The notes under the pieces are model-generated. The model saw nothing but the letters and a program-made list of their open reading frames with translations. It had not been told where the DNA came from and ran no database searches. This document shows, one piece after another, positions 57,501 to 64,000 of a stretch of DNA of 64,000 nt. Every line of letters begins with the position of its first letter. Positions within the stretch are counted from its first letter, which is position 1. The stretch is from the NCBI GenBank assembly GCA_963675135.1, contig OY776129.1:10302201-10366200 (forward strand), in the 5' to 3' direction. A program made the position numbers and the translations under genes. Source of the stretch: Galeopsis tetrahit (taxonomy: Eukaryota; Streptophyta; Magnoliopsida; Lamiales; Lamiaceae).

Positions 57501-59107
57501 ACTGCTATTTCTGGAGGGATACCCGTCATATCCGTCGCCGTGAATGCGAAGATGTCTGCATTCTCCTGGAGGGTGAGTATCATCTTTCTCTGGAGCTCAG
57601 GGTTCATATTCGTACCTATCCTGGTTGTAAATCCCTCATTTTCTGGGTAGAGCTCGATGCTCATTAACTCCTCGTCTGCTTTAGCTTTGGGTTGCTCTTG
57701 CACTAGCTCCCCCACTTTCTGTCTCTTCAGCTCAGGGTCTCCGCCCTTAAATCTCTCTATTCCCCTGAACACGGCCCTGTCCGCTATCTTGACCGATTCC
57801 ACATAACACTTCCTTGCCTGATATTGATCGCCACATATCTCTCCCACACCCCCCGAGGCAGGGAACTTCATCTTCATGTGGAAGGTGGAGATCACTGCCT
57901 GAAAAATATTCAAGCTTGGCCTACCCATTACTACGTTGTAGGAAGATGGGACATCTACAATCAGGAATTCTATGACTTGTACTCGACGGTTAGGGGCGAC
58001 TCCTAACCCTACTTGCAGTAACGCTGAACCAAGGGGTTGAATGGCTCCCCCTGAGAATCCATAAAGAGCGGTTTCCACCGGTCTGAGCTTTATATTCAGG
58101 TCCATCTTCTTGAAGCACTCCAAAAACATGATATCGGCAGAGCTTCCAGTATCTACAAAAATCCTTGCTACATCGTATCCCGCTATATCCGTGGTAATGA
58201 CTAATGCGTCATTATGAATTTCTCTGGGTTCCCCAGCGTCTTCTGGCCCGAAAAGAATGTTCGGACCTTCTGCCATCTTTCCCACCTCATGGTGCTCTAC
58301 ATTCCTCTCGTTCTTCAGCGACCGAACGCTTTGCTTTCTCTGCCTGAAGGAATCCCCATCAGCAGGGCCTCCCATAATCATGTGGATAGTTCCCCTCTTT
58401 TGGGGAGGGGGTGGTGGCTCCTCATTGCCCTTCCTCTGATCTCTTCTATCCTCTTCCTGCTTCCCCTCGGGGTCCTTTCTCTTTTGGCCCCTAGGGCCTT
58501 GTCGATCTCTGAAAATAAACTCTTTCAGGTGACCTGCCTGAATCATCCTCTCTATCTCATCCTTCAGATGCCAACATTGGTTGGTATCGTGGCCATAGTC
58601 GTTATGGAACCTGCAGAATTTGTTTGACTTAGGATTCTGGGGACCTCTGCTTCTTGAGTAGGGGAATTTCATATCCGGATGGTCCCCTGCCACCTCTAGG
58701 ACTTCGGCTGGCTCTATCCTCAAAGGGGTATATCTCTTCGCCCCTCTCCTGGGGTTCCAGGGTGCAGCTTCCTCTCTTCTTACATTTTCCAGCCTCCTGG
58801 AGCTTCTGTGTCTTTCCGGACTTGGTCTCCTAAGCGGAATTTCTTTCCTCCTTTCTCCATTACCCACTATGGCCCTGGTCTCTGATCGCTTGGCTTTTCT
58901 TACCTCTTCCAGGGTGAGGTATTTTTCTGCCCTCCTTAATAATTCATCAAAAGTCCGAACTGGCTTCTTGGCTAGAGATGTGAACAGATCTCCATCTCTC
59001 AATCCGTTGGTAAGGGCGTTAATTTTAACCTCTGAGGAGGCTGTAGGTACTTCCAGAGCTGCTTGGTTGAATCTTTTTAAGAAAGCCCGTAGACTCTCGT
59101 TCTCTCC
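54506..59107 (-). CDS. pol: Pol polyprotein (protease, RT, RNase H, aRNase H, integrase)
   Basis: The frame is open from just after the gag stop (59107) to TAA at 54506; the first Met is at 59002. Counting from that Met: end of gag with a zinc-knuckle-like CRFHNDYGHDTNQCW; protease with D284 in VDTGSSAD; reverse transcriptase with YVDDM (D667, D668); a gypsy RNase H (about 780-900); a second, archaeal-type RNase H starting VYVDGSAS (D942); an integrase with an HHCC-like region (HEGCASSHEG, CEKCQ) and D1224, D1284, E1320, the last pair 35 residues apart. No chromodomain; it ends LKRFYV. No stops interrupt it. Upstream gag is in the same frame behind one stop. Confidence 0.93.
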   Translation of the reverse strand, partial: GENESLRAFLKRFNQAALEVPTASSEVKINALTNGLRDGDLFTSLAKKPVRTFDELLRRAEKYLTLEEVRKAKRSETRAIVGNGERRKEIPLRRPSPERHRSSRRLENVRREEAAPWNPRRGAKRYTPLRIEPAEVLEVAGDHPDMKFPYSRSRGPQNPKSNKFCRFHNDYGHDTNQCWHLKDEIERMIQAGHLKEFIFRDRQGPRGQKRKDPEGKQEEDRRDQRKGNEEPPPPPQKRGTIHMIMGGPADGDSFRQRKQSVRSLKNERNVEHHEVGKMAEGPNILFGPEDAGEPREIHNDALVITTDIAGYDVARIFVDTGSSADIMFLECFKKMDLNIKLRPVETALYGFSGGAIQPLGSALLQVGLGVAPNRRVQVIEFLIVDVPSSYNVVMGRPSLNIFQAVISTFHMKMKFPASGGVGEICGDQYQARKCYVESVKIADRAVFRGIERFKGGDPELKRQKVGELVQEQPKAKADEELMSIELYPENEGFTTRIGTNMNPELQRKMILTLQENADIFAFTATDMTGIPPEIAVHHLNVDPKARPVKQKLRNFGKEKNLIVKEEIDKLLNAGHVKRVQFPEWLSNVVLVSKGAGKWRMCIDFRDLNKACPKDHYPLPRIDQLVDATSGFELLSMMDAYQGYHQIQLNPLDIPKVCFIATCGTFGYVRMPFGLINAGATYQRMVDSVFRGQIGRNMEVYVDDMLAKSIKAEEHIDDLKEIFQVIRENGIKLNPAKCYFGVGSGKFLGYMVTQRGIEVNPAKVKAVFDMQPPRNLKELQTLNGRIAALSRFIAKSAEKSHHFFRTLRKGSRFEWDEQCQKAFEELKLHLEQLPKLTKPTQGDVLLLYLSVGEHSLSTALMKEEGSTQQPIYYVSKVIQGAEARYLEVEKASLAVVVTARRLRPYFLSYKVMVQTNFPLKQTLGRADLSGRMVRWAVELQEYDIDYEPRRAIKAQALADFIQESTRVEEEQGWKVYVDGSASALGCGAGIVLIDPDGQEVQIAVKFRFSTSNNGAEYEALIRGANMAAELGAQKVTLYSDSQLVVQQVMGEYLAKDERMIAYLEEVKKLKNKFHTFEVVQVPREENVKADGLSKLASSTEFEGDGKVTLLVADQVATEILIGEITAGDDWRKEIWEELNRGPATPMSREAKAWRRKYCILGGQLYKRSFTQPYLKCLSKREAELVIKDIHEGCASSHEGYQTMVKKVFRAGFYWPNIIRDAREYVKKCEKCQKNGPLIRVPAEEMGAMYSPCPFAKWGIDLVGPFPLAQGGRKFLIVAVDYFSKWVEAVPLAKIEEDNVILFLARHICCRFGVPRILVSDNGTQFNGEKLRRWCERWNITQRFTSVAHPQANGQVEVTNIILVDGIRTRLEEVGGKWVKELDNVLWSYRTSPKTATGESPFYLVYGAAAVIPPEARLKSHRITYFEEKRNEELMREALDLVDEEREMARLKAERYKSRIKAAYDRRVIPRSFKVGDLVLRIADALKNTGKMEPNWEGPYRVIQVLKGGAYKLQDMTGKEILRPWNVCHLKRFYV

Positions 59108-60133
59108 TTAGCGCATGTTGAATAAAGTAAGGGTGGCTCTAGGCTGTCTTCTAGCGCTGGCGAATTGATGCAGGAACAATTCGCTGAATTCGGACCATGA
59201 GTGGACAGTATCTGGTCCCAGTTGAGTGAACCATTGCTGTGCAGCCTTAGACAGAGTGGTCAAGAACACTCTGCACTTAACGCCCTCTCCATATCGATGT
59301 AATAGAGCAGCATTCTCAAACCTCATCAGGTGCTCGTACGGGTCCGTGGTGCCATCATATTCAAAGTTCAAAGGTTTGAAATTAGAGGGCAACTCATCTT
59401 GCAAAATACTAGATGAAAATTGATATCCAGTGGTATAAGAGGGTTTACTTACATTGTCAGTAATATGTCTCTGCATATCCCTCATCTCCTTTCGCAAGGC
59501 CTGTATCTGATCACTGACGGCTCCCTGATACGTGTCGTCCGTGCTTTCTCCCATCCCTGTCTCTAGGGTGGTGTCCCCAAGGATTCTTTCCGTATCCCTC
59601 CGAGGGGGTCTCTCCAAGATGCTCCTTTCAGCCTGGGAAGGTACCTTTTCTTCTGGGTTTCGAGGGGGATCCTCGTTCCTGGAAGGGATTGGAACCGAGT
59701 CAATGACCTGCTCTGGTGGATTTGGGCGTGTGCCCTTATGAGTAGGTTCAGGAGGGCGAAGTCCTCGAGCAGCAATTATTCTTTCCACTGATTGTGCGAT
59801 CATTTCATCCAACTGATCTCGAGAGACAGTCAGGAGTTCCGGTTGAGCGTTAGGGTTATCCCTATTGATTCCACTCCCGGAAGCTCCCGAGGTGCCTGGT
59901 ACATCTCCCTCCAGAGCAGGAGGGATATCCTCCGGCGTATGATCTACCGACTGTTTCCCTAGATTTCGATTTGAGGGAAAACCTGGAGGGGGAATATCTT
60001 CTGGTGTATGATCCACGGGTCGTTTCCCTAAATTTCGATTTAAGGGAAACCCTGGAGGAGGCGGAGGAAGAGGAGAAGGAGTGGAATCCCCTTTCTCCTT
60101 CGTCTGCTTCGTTGAATCATGTCCTCCACCCAT
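59108..60133 (-). CDS. gag: Gag, ended by an in-frame stop
   Basis: 341 residues. A Pro-rich N-terminus with two near-identical blocks (NRNLGK...DHTPEDIPP) is followed by a helical part and the retrotransposon gag core (LNFEYDGTTDPYEHLMRFEN, FLTTLSKAAQQWF, LFLHQFASARRQ). It stops at TAA 59108-59110 in the middle of the conserved core. Translation of the same frame beyond the stop continues gag (GENESLRAFLKRFN) and then pol without a shift. The stop is therefore best read as a nonsense change, or less likely a read-through signal. Confidence 0.88.
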   Translation of the reverse strand: MGGGHDSTKQTKEKGDSTPSPLPPPPPGFPLNRNLGKRPVDHTPEDIPPPGFPSNRNLGKQSVDHTPEDIPPALEGDVPGTSGASGSGINRDNPNAQPELLTVSRDQLDEMIAQSVERIIAARGLRPPEPTHKGTRPNPPEQVIDSVPIPSRNEDPPRNPEEKVPSQAERSILERPPRRDTERILGDTTLETGMGESTDDTYQGAVSDQIQALRKEMRDMQRHITDNVSKPSYTTGYQFSSSILQDELPSNFKPLNFEYDGTTDPYEHLMRFENAALLHRYGEGVKCRVFLTTLSKAAQQWFTQLGPDTVHSWSEFSELFLHQFASARRQPRATLTLFNMR

Positions 60134-60173
60134 TTAAATACGGAACTTTTCTCACGCCTTAGCTTGAAAAATT

Positions 60174-60189
60174 CCCACAAACGGCGCCA
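60174..60189 (-). other. Primer-binding site
   Basis: The complement reads TGGCGCCGTTTGTGGG two bases inside the LTR. Its first ten bases fit the 3' end of plant tRNA-Asp; the rest diverges. The primer identity is inferred. Confidence 0.7.
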
Positions 60190-60191
60190 GT

Positions 60192-60980
60192 TGATGCGTC
60201 GAAAAAGAACGCTTACGGATATAGATCGTTCTCTTACGAGCACTATTAATCACGAGTCCAATCTCTCGTTGAATCCTTGGCAATCCTCGAGTAAATCTCC
60301 TCGGGAATCCGAAAATAACCTGCAAAAGTACGCCGGAGGGGGGCTCCGGCGTAGAAACTCCGACGCTCAAGTCAGATTCAATCGTAGGCGAAATCAAAGA
60401 GGAATTCCCCTGTATATCTAGGGAAATTCCGGCGAATATAGTGAAGTTTCTCTTCAAATCAGTGTGTAATTCTTACGAAAGTGTGTATATTTTGTATAAA
60501 AGTACGTAAAGTATGTAGAACGTATGTATTCTGTGAAGACGTACCTGATAATGTAAAAATGACCGGTTTATATACCTGGCCCCTTCCCTCGGGGGAGAAG
60601 GGGACCTATTCTCCCTATATTCTTGGTCCATTCCTAAGAATCCGGCTTCCAAGCCCCTGAAGAATCGGGCTTTCCCCTGAAGACTTGGTTTTGGAGCATA
60701 TCATCCCCTATTTTCGTGGGTTTGACTCACTCATTTAACTTGACTAAGAAAGATGGACTATTCGTTCCATCTTTGGGACGGACCGCTTCAAGCCCAAGGG
60801 CTATTAATCTCTTCAAATATGGGCCAAATGCCCAATCACCCTGATCCCCCTAATTTCCCTACTTAAGCCTAGGGGTGTATTAATCCTGTTTCTTCGACGC
60901 ATTGACCTAATCACAACTATCATAATTTATCCCGTTTCCACGTGTCGACTTCTCAGAAAGCGACATATTTATCTACATCA
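60192..60980 (-). repeat. Right LTR (5' LTR of the minus-strand element)
   Basis: 789 bp, same length as the left LTR. Substitutions noticed: near 60336 (GCCGG for GCCGA), two near 60583-60594 (GGCCCC, CTCGGG) and one near 60828 (AAATGC). Confidence 0.92.
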
Positions 60981-60985
60981 ACATG

Positions 60986-61424
60986 GTATTATTTAGCAGA
61001 TGGTATATACCCCAAATGGTCAATTCTAGTGCAAACAATCCATGATCCACGTGGTCCAAAAAAAATAATATTTTGCAACGAAGCAAGAATCGTGCAGAAA
61101 AGATGTGGAACGCGCATTTGGAGTTCTCCAAAGTCGATTTGCAATTGTTGCAAATCCAGCTCGTTTTTGGACGACAAGTGACTTGCAATATATAATGACT
61201 GCATGCATAATATGATAATCGAGGATGAACGAGATCTCAGCGTTCCGATTGTAGAAACGGGAGAAGTGTCAACTCTAGACGTAGAAATGGCAAATAACGA
61301 AACTTCAAGATTCCAAAACTTTCTTCGTCGTCATAAACAAATGAGAGATGTAGATGCCCATTTCGAACTTCGGAATGCATTGATTGAACATCTATGGGAA
61401 GAATTTTCTAATTTCGAAAGTTAA
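60986..61424 (+). pseudogene. PIF/Harbinger transposase, 3' half
   Basis: Directly after the gypsy target duplication the frame reads WYYLADGIYPKWSILVQTI, the motif that follows the second Asp region in this family. One or two frame changes then disturb the segment KDVERAFGVL (seen as shifted CGTRIWSSPKS). MHNMIIEDERD resumes at 61203 and the gene ends with HLWEEF at 61424. Together with 48537-49484 this is one transposase gene of about 400 codons. Confidence 0.85.
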
Positions 61425-61951
61425 TGATTATGCATATGTAATTTGTATTTAATTAAGTATTGCATTTTGTTGTACTAATATTTAATTTCTTAGTATTAAT
61501 ATGTAATTGTGATGTATTTTGTAATTTAATTGGGTGTTTTGTGTGAAATCAATTTGTGTTTTTTATTTTGTATTGAATGAATCATTTTGTTGCTTAATTT
61601 ATTTAATTTAAATTTAATCGTAATAAAATTCAATATTTGATAAAATGGAATATAAAAAAGATAAAATTAAGAATATTCTAAAAGAATATTCCCATTGAGT
61701 TAAAATTTGAGTTGAATGGTTGAAGATGATTTTACTGTTTGACTCAAATTTGGTGGCAAATTGGAGGTTTTAGTGGCAAATTTGCCACCAGCGTTGGAGA
61801 TGGTCTAACAAAATAAACACGAACTATCCACTTTTGAACAGTACGTACACAAAATGTGCACGTAATAAGAACGTACGAATCGTGCACACATCATTTGTCT
61901 ATGTACTAAATGTCTACATATAATCATTTACGAGTAAAAATAATTAAAAAC
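61425..61951. other. 3' part of the Harbinger element and spacer
   Basis: AT-rich 3' flank of the transposase. A GGTGGCAAATTGG/GTGGCAAATTTGCCACC foldback is at 61752-61790, and the probable terminus GTTGGAGATGGTCTAA is at about 61793-61808. No gene afterwards. Confidence 0.45.
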
Positions 61952-62677
61952 ACTACTAAAAAATACCCTATATGGTGACGCCTAGTTAGTAATGATTTTA
62001 AGTACTGGTCATAAATTATATATATGATCACGCTTTCATATTTTAATTAATTATAGTGACGCTAACAATTTATTCCAACTTCTATATCCCGCTTAAATGT
62101 TTTCTAATTTTATATCCTACCCCTACAATTTAGACCCCACCTCTAAACTTTTCTTCTATCCTTTATCCCCGCACCAATTTCACACACCTTCATTGTGGGA
62201 GCCCTAAAATTATTCCACCCACCTCCATCGTCTTGTTCGACGACAAATTGTTAGTAGCGCTTGAATACTGGTTCCCAGCGTTTGGTGTCCAATCTAGGCG
62301 TAGGAGCCTAAATTAGATTCCTCGATCGCGGCCATGAAATTGAAATAACGTGGATTCAATCTCCACTCCAGAAACGTGGGTTCAAGTTTTACATTGTGTA
62401 TCCGCGCCTCCTACTATAGAGAAGGTTAGTTATCTTCTTCGAAGACCTATTTTTTGAGTACCTAGATGGATTGAACCCTAATTTGAATTTTGAATTTATG
62501 GTTAGTTATCTTCTTGTGTAATATTTATTACTTTCGAGGAAAATAGTTGCTATCGTGATTATGGTTGAGTATTTTCATTACTATTTGTGGACATTTAATC
62601 ATGGTTTGCTTGTTTAAACTGAATTTGTGTGTTGGGTATATCGGGAAGAAGAAATTAGAGTGAGACATTTTAGTACT

Positions 62678-63114
62678 TTATTTTTTTATAAGTCAAAACG
62701 GAAATATATTGCCAACAATGAGTATAAGTGGTTCTCGAACCCAATACAAATGAGGATGAGTGAAAAGGAAAACGTAACAAAAGAATACAACAGAATGAAA
62801 GGATAGTAATAGGCACCCATAAGGGGTAAAGAGCAGCCTATGGCATCAGATTCCACTAATATCTTTCAACCATTCTAGGATTGGGCTCTTCTCCACTGCT
62901 ATGTTCTTGGTACCAGCCTAGAACTCAATCTCAGTTTCAAAGTCTCCACTACTTTTGGGCCATTCACTTTTTCTTCATTGAAACAGATTTCACTCCTAAA
63001 GTTTCAGATAGTCCATACAGTCCCCACCCAAATAGTATCAGCCACCCTTTTCAATTTATCCGATCCCGACAAAGCATGCACAGAAAATTGAGAGAAATTA
63101 ATAATTGGTTCATA
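62678..63114 (-). mobile_element. 5'-truncated LINE with 16-bp target duplication
   Basis: GAGACATTTTAGTACT occurs identically at 62662-62677 and 63115-63130. Between them the complement ends with an A-rich tail (near 62680-62690) and encodes a broken LINE C-terminus (ADTIWVGTVWTI, FRSEICFNEEKVNGPK, VETLKLRLSSR), similar to the post-zf-RVT region of plant L1 elements. Confidence 0.75.
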
Positions 63115-63130
63115 GAGACATTTTAGTACT

Positions 63131-63629
63131 AATATATATAGGTTTGAAGGACTTAGTCAACTGCTTCTTGTACACCTATGAGATTTCTCATTGGTTTTTC
63201 TATCTAGTTTAATATGCTACAGATGGATGCATCTAATACATTCATTGAATTACAAAGACAAGCAGGAAATGTTACAAAATGAAATATTTATTTTGTTAAT
63301 CAAGGCAACTTCATTTTCTTGTATGAATTGCCAATTCTTATTCAATTTTATTATCAAACTACAATTATTCTAGTATTTTAAGTATAGAATTCGAGGAAAT
63401 GCAGTTGTGGCCTTCTGCTTTTTTAGATAATAAAACTATATCTTATCAAGTATCATAATTTATTCAACGGGGTTTTGAAAACCTCTGTCTTATAGTGGTC
63501 AAGTCAATCAGGGACGGTAGTTTGATTACTTATCTTTCTTATTGTCCTGTGCACTTTGTCATGCAAAATTGAGAGCCACTGATGTGCTTACTGCTGGAAA
63601 GGTCGGTGTTTTGACAGTTTTGTGCAGTT
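63131..63629. other. Gene-free spacer
   Basis: AT-rich, without a supported feature. Confidence 0.4.
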
Positions 63630-63857
63630 ATGAAGGCGTCTGCTGCTACTTTCAAACTCGTTATCGATTCTGTGTTCGTGACTCAAATCGATTCAATCTG
63701 CGGCCTTAGAGCCCTCATGGAAGGCTTCCAAGTACCAACTTTTGAAAGTGTTGTCTCTAAAGGCAGATATCAAGAATACCTTCAGGTACCATCTTATTTT
63801 ATATTAGGTGAACTAGTTACTGATTTCAACACGCGTTATTATTTTTTATTTCAGTAG
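63630..63857 (+). other. Unassigned short open frame, possible exon
   Basis: 75 codons (MKASAATFKLVIDSVFV, SICGLRALMEGFQVPTFESV) with less AT bias than the flanks. The piece up to TACCTTCAG/GTACCATC (63786) could be an exon ending at a donor. I do not recognise the protein. It may be a host gene reaching beyond the window or a fragment captured by a transposon. Confidence 0.25.
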
Positions 63858-64000
63858 CGCCATATCTGATACGGAGGAGAAAGGTGTTGCATGAGATTAC
63901 ACATACTTGAACTCCAGATCTTATTTGGCATGACTTGGTACTTTATACTTTAATTTGATAAAAAAAAAATAGCATTGTTTAGCAATTTTTCGCATCTAAA

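Larger units (their letters stand above)
49485..60980 (-). mobile_element. Ty3/gypsy LTR retrotransposon, Tat-type, 11.5 kb, young
   Basis: Two 789-bp LTRs (49485-50273 and 60192-60980) begin TGATGCGTCG and end TCTACATCA and differ at about four positions by eye (about 0.5%). The 5-bp target duplication ACATG is at 49480-49484 and 60981-60985. Coding order on the minus strand is gag, protease, reverse transcriptase, RNase H, second RNase H, integrase. Between integrase and the downstream LTR are an antisense ORF and a minisatellite. Dual RNase H and an antisense extra ORF mark the Tat branch (Retand/Ogre relatives). It inserted inside a Harbinger transposase gene. Confidence 0.93.
47839..61805. 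mobile_element. PIF/Harbinger element split by a gypsy insertion
   Basis: Divergent ORF1 (minus) and transposase (plus) are the plant Harbinger layout. The right end is near 61805, where GCGTTGGAGATGGTCTAA has the look of a Harbinger terminus with a TAA target site. The matching left terminus is not found, so the left side is truncated. Without the 11.5-kb retrotransposon the remnant would be about 2.5 kb. Confidence 0.65.
61952..64000. mobile_element. Possible CACTA element, left end only
   Basis: CACTACTAAAAAATACCCTA at about 61951, preceded by AAAAA, has the CACTA start. TGGTGACGCC/AGTGACGCTA words repeat just inside (61974, 62050). No matching right end lies in the window, so the element may extend beyond it or this may be a chance match. 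Confidence 0.35.

Noticed and set aside
57173..57667. Plus-strand frames across the gypsy pol (for example 57173-57667)
   Set aside because: Shadows of the long pol frame with its catalytic motifs.

Overview
This window is plant nuclear DNA, probably from a eudicot. The host genes have GT-AG introns and AT-rich surroundings, there is a plant linker histone H1, and the repeats are typical plant ones (Mutator-like, hAT, CACTA, Harbinger and Stowaway DNA elements, L1-type LINEs, tRNA-derived SINEs, copia and gypsy LTR elements). I saw no tRNA, rRNA or CRISPR. Only two clearly ordinary host genes are present: a conserved 155-residue plant protein (18477-18944, minus) and a histone H1 (46781-47499, minus). 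Almost everything else is transposon-derived.

2.4-17 kb is the most striking part. Two divergent inverted repeats enclose about 14.5 kb that carries an intact, intron-containing MuDR-type transposase (3284-5726), two F-box/FBA paralogues (6910-8019 and 8634-9650), a tandem array of about 300-bp units, and a 12-exon ULP1-type SUMO-protease gene on the minus strand (11630-15736). All of its exon phases close to give 1036 codons. I read this as one giant Mutator-like element carrying both SUMO-protease and F-box cargo.

17-37 kb is a graveyard of elements. It holds a hAT MITE, an L1 3' end with poly(A), a tRNA-derived SINE whose tail was tandemly amplified, a short LTR/PBS relic, a decayed Harbinger, Stowaway MITEs, a second LINE on the minus strand, and a copia relic. 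One LTR of the copia relic contains a 942-bp MULE; the other contains a CACTA element and a third TIR element. Target duplications are readable for all three insertions.

37-46 kb contains two further MULEs with perfect 9-bp target duplications. One carries an internally deleted FAR1-type transposase gene. The other looks like a Pack-MULE with spliced, unrecognised gene fragments. 46-48 kb holds the H1 gene.

48-62 kb is a PIF/Harbinger element (divergent Myb-like ORF1 and transposase ORF2). Its transposase was split by a young 11.5-kb Ty3/gypsy element of the Tat type: two 789-bp LTRs differing at about four sites, a dual RNase H, an antisense spliced extra ORF and a 20-bp minisatellite. Its gag-pol frame has a single in-frame stop. 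62-64 kb holds a probable CACTA terminus and a LINE 3' fragment with a 16-bp target duplication. All comparisons were made by eye; no alignment or database search was run.
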